From positions 1-54,395 of the forward strand of contig MFJU01000025.1 in the NCBI GenBank assembly GCA_001779315.1: a stretch of DNA of 54,395 bases. Reading direction: 5' to 3'. Positions 18,941 to 27,578 of the stretch are shown here, piece after piece (the stretch's first letter is position 1; the number at the start of each line of letters is the position of its first letter). The notes under the pieces are model-generated. The model was not told where the DNA came from, made no database searches, and saw nothing but the letters and a program-made list of their open reading frames with translations. This stretch comes from Candidatus Gottesmanbacteria bacterium RIFCSPLOWO2_01_FULL_42_22. GTDB taxonomy: Bacteria > Patescibacteriota > Microgenomatia > 2-02-FULL-39-11. Both the position numbers and the translations under genes were made by a program.

Positions 18941-20439
18941 AGTTACTCCGCTTTCCGTTGATCCATCCTCTTTTAATGTCTGTCTATCCGGTCGTCGCCC
19001 TGTACTCCTCCAATCTTTACCAGGTTTTGTTTAGCGAAACATATTTGCCTTTTTTCTTCTCCTTTGTATTGGGATTGATTATCTTCCTCACCGTTTTGAT
19101 AATCTCAAGAAACCTTGCCAAAGCCGCTTTGTTTACGACTGTAATCCATTATCTTTTTTTTACTTTTGGACATTTGGAAAAAATAATCCCGATACCCTTA
19201 CTTATTTATGTGTTTTACTTGGGTTTACTCATAATTTTGGGAAGACAAATAAAACGTCTTAAAGATTTTGGACAAACTACTGTGGCAGCTAACCTGATTA
19301 CTTTACTTTTAATTAGCATACCGCTTTTCAATATTCTCAATTACCAGCTGAGGGTCAAAGACAGCGTAACTTTTGGGACTCAACAGCAAAAAATTAAATC
19401 GGTTGAAACTTCAGTCATCCCTTTACCGGATATATATTTTATTATTTTTGACCGGTATGCTTCCTCAAGCGTTCTTAAAAAAAATTTCGCTTTCGACAAC
19501 AGTGGATTTATTGACAAACTTAAGGAAAAAAACTTTTATATAGCGGAAAAAGCCTGGGCGAATTATTCATCGTCAGCACATTCACTTTCAGCCACCCTCA
19601 ATATGACCCATCTTGATTTTTTAAAAGACTTGCATAAAACTGACGACAAAGATTGGTTACCCGTATATGACCTTTTAGAAAATAACCGCGTAGTTCGGGA
19701 ATTTAAAAATTTAGGTTACCAATATTACCATTTCGGTGACTGGTGGTGGCCAACCAGTAAAAACAGACTGGCAGACCAGAATATAAATTTAAATGTTCTT
19801 TCTGAATTTTCCTCAATATTGGTGGACAATTCCATTCTAAAGATGGCAGCGCAAAAATATAAGCTGCCTATTTTGGATTACCGTTTTACGCAATGGAGAA
19901 GAATCCGCTATAAATTTCAAAAATTAAAGGAAATGCCAAAAGTTTCCAAGCCAACCTTTGTTTTTGCCCATATGCTTGTTCCTCATGAGCCCTTTGTCTT
20001 CAAGGCTGACGGCAGTTTCCTCACAATTGAGGAAGACTCTCAAAGAAGCAATGAGGAAAAATATCTCGACCAGATAAAATATCTAAACGGGGAAATCATC
20101 AGCCTGACGGAAAAACTATTAGAAAACAGCAAAAATCCTCCGATTATATTTTTTCAGGCGGATGAAGGGCCTTATCCGCCAAGTTATGAAAATAATAAAA
20201 ACGAGTATGACTGGTCAAAGGCAAAACGGGAAGAAATTTCGAAAAAGATGTCCATATTCAGCGCCGTTTATCTGCCGGATAAGGATTATAGTCATTTAAA
20301 GGAAGATTTTTCCCCGGTCAACAATTTCCGGCTGGTATTAGGTATTTTGAGGGGTGAGGAACCTGATTATTTGCCTGACCGGTACCTATTGACTAATATG
20401 GGTAAACCATATGATTTTTATGAATATGCCCGGAAATAA
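18937..20439 (+). CDS. Membrane-anchored sulfatase-like (alkaline phosphatase superfamily) hydrolase/transferase
   Basis: 500 residues. Four to five helices (about 10-135) are followed by an extracytoplasmic domain starting with PDIYFIIFDRYASSSVL (about 165-181), the metal-binding aspartate of the superfamily; YSSSAHSLSATLNM (about 211-224) should hold the Ser/Thr nucleophile, and FAHMLVPHEPFVF (about 345-357) a histidine metal site. At the last metal site the usual DHG reads ADEGPYP, with Glu replacing His. Such proteins cleave or transfer phosphoesters (phosphoethanolamine, phosphoglycerol) or sulfate. Overlaps the next glycosyltransferase by 29 bases. Likely decorates the glycan outside the cell. 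Confidence 0.72.
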   Translation: MKLLRFPLIHPLLMSVYPVVALYSSNLYQVLFSETYLPFFFSFVLGLIIFLTVLIISRNLAKAALFTTVIHYLFFTFGHLEKIIPIPLLIYVFYLGLLIILGRQIKRLKDFGQTTVAANLITLLLISIPLFNILNYQLRVKDSVTFGTQQQKIKSVETSVIPLPDIYFIIFDRYASSSVLKKNFAFDNSGFIDKLKEKNFYIAEKAWANYSSSAHSLSATLNMTHLDFLKDLHKTDDKDWLPVYDLLENNRVVREFKNLGYQYYHFGDWWWPTSKNRLADQNINLNVLSEFSSILVDNSILKMAAQKYKLPILDYRFTQWRRIRYKFQKLKEMPKVSKPTFVFAHMLVPHEPFVFKADGSFLTIEEDSQRSNEEKYLDQIKYLNGEIISLTEKLLENSKNPPIIFFQADEGPYPPSYENNKNEYDWSKAKREEISKKMSIFSAVYLPDKDYSHLKEDFSPVNNFRLVLGILRGEEPDYLPDRYLLTNMGKPYDFYEYARK

Positions 20440-21568
20440 AAATAAAGGACGGCCTAAAATTGCCCTGGTTTATGACCGGGTAGTTAAATTCGGAGGGGCA
20501 GAGAGAATCCTTTTGGCTTTAAACCGCCTCTGGCCGGATGCGCCTCTCTATACGGCGGTTTATAATAACCGCAAAGTTCCCTGGGCAAAAAAAATTGAGG
20601 TAAAGACTTCTTTCCTGAAATATTTGCCGATTGCCGACCGTTATCAGGAAATTCTGCCCTTTTTAACTCCCTATGTTTTTGAAAATTTCAATTTTGACGA
20701 TTTTGATATTGTTATTTCGGTAACTTCCTCTGATGCCAAAAGCATAGTGACCAAACCGGGAACTTTGCATATCTGCTATTGCCTGACTCCCACCAGATAT
20801 CTTTGGAGCGGATATGAAGAATATCTGAAGGAACCCGGAGTGGGTTTATTTAATCCTTTAGCCAGATTGATTCTCAAAACATTTCTGCCACACTTAAGAC
20901 ACTGGGATTATCTCTCTTCGGCAAGAGTGGATCAGTATCTCAGTATTTCCCAGACGGTGCAAAAGAGAATTTGGCATTATTACAAAAGAAAAGCGCAAAT
21001 TATCTATCCGCCTGCCGCAACCCATTTTTTTCGATTGTCAAAGAATAAACCCACCCTCGATTATTACCTTATCGTTTCCAGGCTGGTGCCTTATAAAAGC
21101 CTTGATTATGCCATAAAAGCCATTAACCGTTTAAAGACAAATCTTATCATTATCGGCAGCGGAATTGACCGAGGGCGTTTGCGATCCCTGGCCGGACCGA
21201 CTGTCAAATTTATAGAGGGCAATTTGACAGACAGGAAATTGTGTTGGTATTATCAAAATTGCCGTAGCTTAATTTTTCCCGGTGAAGAAGATTTCGGCTT
21301 GACGGCTGTCGAAGCTCAAGCCTGCGGCCGTCCGGTTATCGCTTTAAACAAAGGCGGGGCAGCCGAAAGCATCCGCCCCGGACTAACAGGTTTATTGTAT
21401 GAACACAAATCCGAAGAATCTCTGATTGACACTATTAATAAATTTGAAAAGATGAATTTTGAACCCCACGACTGCCGGGAAAATTCTTTGAAGTTTGCTG
21501 AAGGTATTTTTGAAAAGAGAATGAAGGAGACAATTTTAAATTTTTGGAAAGAAGGAAATTGGGCATGA
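20411..21568 (+). CDS. Family 4 glycosyltransferase, WbaZ-like
   Basis: 385 residues. KIALVYDRVVKFGGAERILL (about 16-35), CYCLTPTRYLWSGYEEYL (about 116-133) and FPGEEDFGLTAVEAQACGRP (about 290-309) are strongly typical of the WbaZ/mannosyltransferase branch of GT4. The first possible start is ATG 20411; ATG 20420 and ATG 20426 are in frame and equally plausible, since the conserved domain begins only at about residue 16. Overlaps the upstream hydrolase gene and precedes manC, which would provide GDP-mannose, consistent with a mannosyltransferase. Confidence 0.85.
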   Translation: MIFMNMPGNKNKGRPKIALVYDRVVKFGGAERILLALNRLWPDAPLYTAVYNNRKVPWAKKIEVKTSFLKYLPIADRYQEILPFLTPYVFENFNFDDFDIVISVTSSDAKSIVTKPGTLHICYCLTPTRYLWSGYEEYLKEPGVGLFNPLARLILKTFLPHLRHWDYLSSARVDQYLSISQTVQKRIWHYYKRKAQIIYPPAATHFFRLSKNKPTLDYYLIVSRLVPYKSLDYAIKAINRLKTNLIIIGSGIDRGRLRSLAGPTVKFIEGNLTDRKLCWYYQNCRSLIFPGEEDFGLTAVEAQACGRPVIALNKGGAAESIRPGLTGLLYEHKSEESLIDTINKFEKMNFEPHDCRENSLKFAEGIFEKRMKETILNFWKEGNWA

Positions 21569-22647
21569 AAGCCATTATATTTGCCGGCGGAGTCGGAACC
21601 AGATTATGGCCTTTATCCAGGAAGAGTTCTCCGAAACAATTTGAAAAAGTTATAGGCAATAAGTCTACTTTAGAGCTGTCCATAGAGAGATTAGTGCCTG
21701 ATTTTGCCTGGGAGGATATTTATATTTCCACTAATGAACAATACGTGGACCAGCTAAATAAACAGCTGCCGAAACTTCCCCTTTCGAATATTATTGGTGA
21801 ACCGGAAACCCGGGATGTCGGTCCGGCGGTAGCTTTGATCACGGCTATTCTTCACAAAAGCCATCCCCGGACGCCAATAGTCATACTTTGGAGTGATCAT
21901 CTGATTAAAAAACAGGATCTGTTCAAAAAAATCCTTTCGATGAGCCGCAAGCAAATCGAACACAATAAACACCATATTATTTTTATTACCCAAAAACCCA
22001 GATTCGCCAGCCAGAATTTAGGTTGGATAAAATACGGAACTGAATGGGGAGTTGAAGACGGAATTGCCTTCCGGCAATTTACGGGTTTCAAGTACAGGCC
22101 CAGTCTATCGGAAGCAGCTGAATTTTTCAAAAGCGGCCATTACGGTTGGAATACGGGTTATTTCGTGACAACACCCTCATACCTGAAAAAACAATTCCGC
22201 CAATTTCAGCCGGAAATAACGGATTATCTGGACAGATTGGAAAAAGCTTACGGCAGTAAAAACTTTAAAAGTGAATTAAATAAGATTTATCCGCTTTTAC
22301 CGAAAATATCTTTTGACAACGCCATTCTGGAAAAAATTTCGAAAGAAGATGGTTTGGTGGTTTCCGAGGATTTGGGCTGGAGTGATGTGGGAGCCTGGGA
22401 AGCGCTCAAGGAAGCTTTGCAGACAGGAGCTTCAAAAAATGTGGTCAAAGGTAAAGTGGTAGTAACGGATTGCGAGGACTCTCTCATTTATAATTATACT
22501 GATCAGCTATTGGTCACCATCGATCTCAACGGTCATCTGGTTATCAATACACCGGATGTAGTTTTGGTCTGCCATAAGAATTCCGTTCCCAAAATAAAAA
22601 AATTGGTGGAAAGCCTGTCCAACTCGGAAAACGAGCATCTGGTTTGA
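21565..22647 (+). CDS. manC: Mannose-1-phosphate guanylyltransferase
   Basis: 360 residues from ATG 21565, which follows an AAGGAA sequence and begins MKAIIFAGGVGTRLWPLSRK, the signature of the family; an ATG at 21544 would add only seven unconserved residues inside the previous gene. SPKQFEKV (about 23-30) and the later SDHLI (about 105-109) are the nucleotide- and sugar-phosphate-binding motifs; ISFDNAILEK and DLGWSDVGAWEAL (about 272-284) confirm the type. It makes GDP-mannose from mannose-1-P and GTP. The C-terminal phosphomannose isomerase domain of bifunctional ManC/AlgA is absent, so this is the single-domain form. Confidence 0.92.
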   Translation: MKAIIFAGGVGTRLWPLSRKSSPKQFEKVIGNKSTLELSIERLVPDFAWEDIYISTNEQYVDQLNKQLPKLPLSNIIGEPETRDVGPAVALITAILHKSHPRTPIVILWSDHLIKKQDLFKKILSMSRKQIEHNKHHIIFITQKPRFASQNLGWIKYGTEWGVEDGIAFRQFTGFKYRPSLSEAAEFFKSGHYGWNTGYFVTTPSYLKKQFRQFQPEITDYLDRLEKAYGSKNFKSELNKIYPLLPKISFDNAILEKISKEDGLVVSEDLGWSDVGAWEALKEALQTGASKNVVKGKVVVTDCEDSLIYNYTDQLLVTIDLNGHLVINTPDVVLVCHKNSVPKIKKLVESLSNSENEHLV

Positions 22648-23327
22648 TAAAAAATCGGTCAAATAATATGCCTATTTTTAAGGGTGTAAATTACGATTCG
22701 TATCTAAAAAGATTAATGGATATATTGTTATCTGTGGTCCTGGGACTCTTTTTTTTGCCCTTAGGGGTCATTTTAGCCGTCCTCATCAAATTGGATTCAG
22801 CAGGTCCCGTCTTTGCCGATACCCCTGAAAGAGTCGGTAAAAACGGGCGTCTATTTAAAATGTTCAAATTCCGCTCCATGGTAGCCAATGCCCATATGAT
22901 GCTGAGACATGATCCGAAATTGAAAACCCTATATGCCAAATACAAGAAAAACAGCTATAAATTGGCAGAAGATCCCCGTGTCACCAACTTGGGTAAAATT
23001 TTAAGGAAACACTCCCTGGATGAAATTCCTCAATTGGTCAACGTTATTATCGGCCATATGAGTTTGGTCGGTCCCAGAGCTTATTATCCTGATGAGCTTT
23101 CCAACCAGCAGAAGAAATATCCAGAGACTAAAAAGCTCGTTTCCAAAGTCCTATCCATCAAGCCGGGTATAACCGGTTTCTGGCAGGTTTCAGGCAGAAG
23201 CGCCGTCAATTTTGATAAAAGAATTGCCATGGATGCGGATTATGTCGAGCACAGATCCTTATGTTATGATATAAAAATTCTTCTGGTAACCCCTTGGGCT
23301 ATGATCAGCGGAAAAGGGGCAGTTTAA
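22644..23327 (+). CDS. Polyprenyl-phosphate sugar-1-phosphate transferase (bacterial sugar transferase family)
   Basis: Up to 227 residues. One hydrophobic hairpin (about 18-42) is followed by KMFKFRSM (about 71-78), SLDEIPQLVNVIIGHMSLVG (about 119-138) with PRAYY, and KPGITGFWQVSGRS (about 174-187): all hallmarks of the monotopic phosphoglycosyl transferases such as WcaJ, WbaP (C-terminal part) and PglC. It starts a glycan by moving sugar-1-phosphate to undecaprenyl phosphate. The longest frame starts at TTG 22644, overlapping the manC stop; ATG 22668 (219 residues) is at least as likely. It is probably the initiating enzyme of the whole locus. Confidence 0.9.
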   Translation: MIKNRSNNMPIFKGVNYDSYLKRLMDILLSVVLGLFFLPLGVILAVLIKLDSAGPVFADTPERVGKNGRLFKMFKFRSMVANAHMMLRHDPKLKTLYAKYKKNSYKLAEDPRVTNLGKILRKHSLDEIPQLVNVIIGHMSLVGPRAYYPDELSNQQKKYPETKKLVSKVLSIKPGITGFWQVSGRSAVNFDKRIAMDADYVEHRSLCYDIKILLVTPWAMISGKGAV

Positions 23328-25247
23328 ATGGAGACATTCGGATACAATAAAATCTCTTTTGATGAAGGTAAAAAACCCGATCAGGTTACAACCGTCAAGA
23401 AATTTAAAGGTAGAAGAATAAGTAAGAGGATTTTCCTCACAAGCCTCATTTTACCCCTTCTAATAATTATCATTGGTCTTATTCTCTATTTTCCGCTTAA
23501 GGATTTGAAAATGGCCGTTTCCGAAAGTGTAAGGATAGCCGGAGCAGTATACCAGGCCGGTAAAAAGCAGGATATCGAAAAAGTGCAGCCTAAGCTTGGC
23601 GAACTTAAAAAAAGCCTGGAAAAAGTCGATTCAAAAATAAAGATTTTGTCATGGCTTTCACCTTTACCCGTAATCGGCAATTATCAGAAAGACGCTGCCA
23701 GTTTAGTAAAGGGAAGCATTTACGGTGTCGAGGCAGCGCAGATCACCGTCGATACCATAGTCCCTTACGCGGACTTACTCGGTTTAAAAGGCAAATCCAC
23801 TTTTGTTTCCGGTTCAGCTGATGACAGGATTAAAACCGCGGTTGAAACCATGGATAAAATCGTGCCGTCAATTGACAAGATCGCCGCTAAAATTGAGTTG
23901 GCTGAAAAAGAATTGGATAGGGTTGACCCCGCCCGCTATCCGGAAAAAATCGGCAAGACAGTCGTACGCGCCAGAATGGCGGGAGGGAAAAAACTTTTTT
24001 CCGAAACAGCCTCACTTTTTGTGGAAGCACAGCCGTTTTTAAGAAATCTGCCGCAGCTTCTGGGCAATCAAAAAGAAAAGCGTTATCTGGTTATCTTTCA
24101 GAATGATGCAGAACTTAGAGCCACCGGAGGCTTCATGACCGCTTTTGCCATATTTAAAGTGGATAAGGGCAAGCTGACCGTTGAGCGTTCGGATGATATC
24201 TATAAACTGGATGAAGCCAAAAAAAGGAGTTTTCCGGCTCCTGACAAGATTGCTTTATACCATAAGGATGTGCCTAATTTCCAATTGAGGGACAGCAATT
24301 TATCGCCTGATTTCAGGGAATCAATGACGGCTTTTGAAAAACTGCTTTCCGATTCATCAGTCGATTTGGGGGAGTATCAGGGAATTGTTGCTTTGGATAC
24401 CCATGTTCTGGTTTCAACAGTGAAAATTCTGGGAGATTTCACAATTGCAGGCCGGATTTTTTCAGCTGAGAACGATAAACGCTGCGATTGTCCGAAAATC
24501 ATTTATGAAATGGAAGATTATGCCACCAGGCCGGTCGCTTTTATCAGAGAAGACCGCAAGGGTATAATCGGCACTTTGCTTTACCAGATTATGCAAAGGG
24601 CCCTGGGAGTTTCCCCTTCACAATACTGGGGTAAACTCTCCCAGATGTTTCTGGAGGAGGCCAGTCAAAAACATTTGCTGTTCTATTTTAAGGATGAGGA
24701 ACCGCAAAAAGGCATCGAGGCTCTTAATTTCGGCGGCAGAATGCAAAAATTTGAGGGCGATTATCTTCACATCAACAATGTTAATTTTGCCGGAGCCAAA
24801 TCCAATCTTTTTGTGCGGAATTTTGTCAGGAAAGAAGGAAAAACAGGGGATGAAGCTGTCCATAAATTAGTTTTAACTTATAAAAATCCCGAGCCGGCCT
24901 CCAACTGTAATTTGGAAGCCGGCCAGCTTTGTCTTAACGGAATCTTAAGAAACTGGTTAAGAGTCTATGTGCCTAAAGGTTCAGAGCTTATCGAATTTAA
25001 GGGCAGTGAAAAAAAGACATTAACATATGAGGAATTCAATAGATCTGTTTTTGAAGGTTTTTTCACGGTTAAACCTCAGGGGTCAGCCACGGTCGAAATC
25101 CGTTATAAAATACCGTCAAGCGTGGACGCTAAAAAGCTGTATATCCAGAAACAACCGGGCACACAGGATCATGAATATACGGTCAGTTTAAACGGCCACG
25201 AACAGAAAGTCATATTGAATTCCGATGCGGAATTGTCATTTAATTGA
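23328..25247 (+). CDS. DUF4012 membrane-anchored extracytoplasmic protein
   Basis: 639 residues. A basic N-terminus and one transmembrane helix (about 35-58) precede a helical stalk (about 60-235) and then KRYLVIFQNDAELRATGGFM (about 248-267), the signature of DUF4012, a domain related to the LytR-CpsA-Psr surroundings but without proven activity. The remaining 350 residues are predicted outside the cell. It directly follows the sugar-1-phosphate transferase (no gap), suggesting a role in placing or organising the glycan on the surface. Function unassigned. Confidence 0.8.
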   Translation: METFGYNKISFDEGKKPDQVTTVKKFKGRRISKRIFLTSLILPLLIIIIGLILYFPLKDLKMAVSESVRIAGAVYQAGKKQDIEKVQPKLGELKKSLEKVDSKIKILSWLSPLPVIGNYQKDAASLVKGSIYGVEAAQITVDTIVPYADLLGLKGKSTFVSGSADDRIKTAVETMDKIVPSIDKIAAKIELAEKELDRVDPARYPEKIGKTVVRARMAGGKKLFSETASLFVEAQPFLRNLPQLLGNQKEKRYLVIFQNDAELRATGGFMTAFAIFKVDKGKLTVERSDDIYKLDEAKKRSFPAPDKIALYHKDVPNFQLRDSNLSPDFRESMTAFEKLLSDSSVDLGEYQGIVALDTHVLVSTVKILGDFTIAGRIFSAENDKRCDCPKIIYEMEDYATRPVAFIREDRKGIIGTLLYQIMQRALGVSPSQYWGKLSQMFLEEASQKHLLFYFKDEEPQKGIEALNFGGRMQKFEGDYLHINNVNFAGAKSNLFVRNFVRKEGKTGDEAVHKLVLTYKNPEPASNCNLEAGQLCLNGILRNWLRVYVPKGSELIEFKGSEKKTLTYEEFNRSVFEGFFTVKPQGSATVEIRYKIPSSVDAKKLYIQKQPGTQDHEYTVSLNGHEQKVILNSDAELSFN

Positions 25248-25259
25248 CTTACTTCCCTC

Positions 25260-25820
25260 ATGCGAAAATTTTACACGGCAGATTCCATCGTTATCAGAAA
25301 AATGAAGTTAGGGGAAGCTGATGTCCGCCTGACTGTCCTAACATTAGAATACGGCCGGATAATTGTCAAAGCTCCGGGTTTAAGAAAAATTACCAGCCGG
25401 AGATCTCCTTACCTTGACCTGTTTAATTACGTCAAACTGTTTATAACAGAGGGCAGAGCATTCCAGATTATTAGCGATATCGAACCTTTTGAAAGTTTCA
25501 ATTATCTGAGACAAAAATTACAGCGCATCGGAATGGCCTATAAACTTTCCGAAGTTTGCGACAGATTGCTTCCCGAGAACGAACCGTATCCGGAAATATT
25601 CAATCGGCTTTTATTTTCTTTGAGATTGCTGAATAAGCCCGAATCAGATCCTGAAAAGACCGCTGATATTTTTTGTCTGGATCTTTTAAAGAGATTAGGT
25701 TTCCTGCCTCGCGAGACGCATCTTGAAGGAAACAAGCTGAATATGATGCTTGAGGAAGTAATGGAGAAGCAAATCAAGAGTTTGACTCTCTTGACAAAAA
25801 TCGGCCGCAGTTTAAGATGA
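25260..25820 (+). CDS. recO: DNA repair protein RecO (short form)
   Basis: 186 residues. The N-terminal OB fold is clear: YTADSIVIRKMKLGEADVRL (about 5-24) with LTLEYGRI and KAPGLRKITSR. The C-terminal half is helical and ends KQIKSLTLLTKIGRSLR, similar to the normal end of RecO. At about 50 residues shorter than usual it lacks the central CxxC zinc-binding segment of many homologues. RecO anneals SSB-coated single strands and loads RecA together with RecR. Overlaps glyS by four bases (ATGA). Confidence 0.82.
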   Translation: MRKFYTADSIVIRKMKLGEADVRLTVLTLEYGRIIVKAPGLRKITSRRSPYLDLFNYVKLFITEGRAFQIISDIEPFESFNYLRQKLQRIGMAYKLSEVCDRLLPENEPYPEIFNRLLFSLRLLNKPESDPEKTADIFCLDLLKRLGFLPRETHLEGNKLNMMLEEVMEKQIKSLTLLTKIGRSLR

Positions 25821-27106
25821 TAAACATGGATAAGATTGTCAGTTTGGCCAAAAGACGGGGATTTGTTTTTCCTTCCAGTGAAATTTACGGTGGCTTCGGC
25901 GGATTCTGGGATTACGGACCGTGGGGGGTGGAACTGAAGAACAATATAAAAAATTTCTGGTGGCATGAATTTGTGCATTCGCGGGATGACATTTTCGGTT
26001 TGGATTCCTCGATAATAATGAATCCGAAGATCTGGGAAGCCTCGGGCCATACCGGACCCGGATTTGCTGATCCTTTAAGGGAATGTTTAAGCTGTCATAA
26101 GAGATTCCGCGGTGATGAACTTTCAGAAGATAAATGCCCGGTTTGCCAGGGGAAGCTCTCCAAGGAAAAAAAATTCAATATTCTGGTGAAAACTTTTATC
26201 GGACCTATCGAAGATGAGACTGCTGTGGCTTATCTTCGCGGGGAGACAGCCCAGGCAATATTCGTCAATTTTGACAATATTTTAAATACCTTCCATCCCC
26301 GATTGCCGTTTGGAATAGCTCAAATCGGTAAAGCTTTCAGAAATGAAATCACTCCCGGAAAATTTATCTTCAGAAGCCGTGAATTTGAGCAGATGGAACT
26401 GGAATATTTCATTTATCCTGAATCGGACAAGGAGCAGTTTATTTACTGGAAAGAATTCTGCCTGGCCCATTTAAAAAAACTGGGATTAAAAAGCGAAAAT
26501 TTGAGGTTTTATGACCATCCGAAAGAAAAACTGTCGCATTATTCCAAAGGCACAACTGACATCGAATACAAATTTCCTTTCGGCTGGGCGGAAATTTGGG
26601 GAATTGCCAGAAGGAGTGATTTTGATTTAAAACAGCACAGCCGATTTTCCGGCAAAGACTTAAGTTTCAAAGAGAGCGATAGCGGAGAGAAGCTCCTGCC
26701 TTATGTAATAGAACCTTCCTTAGGTGTCGACAGGCTGATGTTTGCCCTTCTCTCGGATGCTTATTGTGAAGAGGGTAAAAGAGTTATTTTGAAGCTTATA
26801 CCTCAGATGGCGCCTGTCAAAGCAGCTGTTTTCCCTCTGGTATCCAACAAGGAAGTACTGGTTAAAAAAGCCAGGGAAATTTACTCAGATATAAAACAGT
26901 CTCTGCCCGCTGTTTTTGATGGGCGCGGTAATATCGGAAAGAGATATTATGCCCAGGATGAGATCGGCACGCCTTGGTGCGTTACTATCGACTATGATAC
27001 ACTCAAAGATGATACGGTTACCGTCAGAAACCGTGATACAGCCAAGCAGGAACGAGTTGACAGCCATAAATTAACCGGGTTTCTGAAGAAGCAGTTAAAT
27101 TCATGA
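25817..27106 (+). CDS. glyS: Glycyl-tRNA synthetase, alpha2 type
   Basis: 429 residues, class II. YGGFGGFWDYGPWGVELK (about 24-41), a zinc-binding insert with two CxxC pairs (CLSCHKRF and CPVCQGKL, about 90-116), YLRGETAQAIFVNF (about 136-149), motif 2 FRNEITPGKFIFRSREFEQM (about 174-193) and motif 3 EPSLGVDRLMFALL (about 301-314) give a confident assignment. The C-terminal anticodon domain follows. This is the homodimeric GlyQS-like enzyme, not the alpha2beta2 form. It sits between recO and a secreted protein gene. Confidence 0.95.
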   Translation: MINMDKIVSLAKRRGFVFPSSEIYGGFGGFWDYGPWGVELKNNIKNFWWHEFVHSRDDIFGLDSSIIMNPKIWEASGHTGPGFADPLRECLSCHKRFRGDELSEDKCPVCQGKLSKEKKFNILVKTFIGPIEDETAVAYLRGETAQAIFVNFDNILNTFHPRLPFGIAQIGKAFRNEITPGKFIFRSREFEQMELEYFIYPESDKEQFIYWKEFCLAHLKKLGLKSENLRFYDHPKEKLSHYSKGTTDIEYKFPFGWAEIWGIARRSDFDLKQHSRFSGKDLSFKESDSGEKLLPYVIEPSLGVDRLMFALLSDAYCEEGKRVILKLIPQMAPVKAAVFPLVSNKEVLVKKAREIYSDIKQSLPAVFDGRGNIGKRYYAQDEIGTPWCVTIDYDTLKDDTVTVRNRDTAKQERVDSHKLTGFLKKQLNS

Positions 27107-27552
27107 AAAGGATAATCATTACTGCTGTTCTTTTAATAACGGTATTGGCAGGAGGTATTACCCTTCTTTCGCAAAGCAGCAAAACTGCGCCGGAGGAGGA
27201 TTTAGTGCCGACACCGACCGTAATACTTCCCACAGTCACTGAAGATGTGGTGGTGGAGGTTATCCCGGAAAACGGCAATAAAGCAATTACCCTCAAAATT
27301 TCCGGCATTCCGGATAAGACACAATCGATAGAGTATGAATTGACTTACGTTACGGGAGACGGTTTGCCCAGGGGAGTGTTAGGAGAAATAAAACTTGATG
27401 AAAATGAAAAGGAAATAATCAGGGACAATATTGTTTTGGGGACCTGTTCCAGCGGCAAATGCGTCTATGACTTGGGGGTTGAGAAAATAGACTTATCTTT
27501 GAAATTTAACGGTGACACTGTTTCGGTCTTTCAAAAATCTTATAATCTGTGA
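27103..27552 (+). CDS. Small secreted or membrane-anchored protein of unknown function
   Basis: 149 residues. One N-terminal helix (about 4-22) is followed by a Pro/Thr linker (VPTPTVILPTV, about 36-46) and a domain of about 90 residues predicted to be mostly beta strands, with cysteines in GTCSSGKC (about 113-120) that could form a disulfide outside the cell. No lipobox cysteine is present, so it is an anchored or cleaved protein rather than a lipoprotein. It overlaps glyS by four bases and is followed after 26 bases by the PilM-like/LytR_C protein, which has a similar PT-rich linker. Confidence 0.6.
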   Translation: MKRIIITAVLLITVLAGGITLLSQSSKTAPEEDLVPTPTVILPTVTEDVVVEVIPENGNKAITLKISGIPDKTQSIEYELTYVTGDGLPRGVLGEIKLDENEKEIIRDNIVLGTCSSGKCVYDLGVEKIDLSLKFNGDTVSVFQKSYNL

Positions 27553-27578
27553 TACACTTTTTTTAGAGAAATTAAAAT

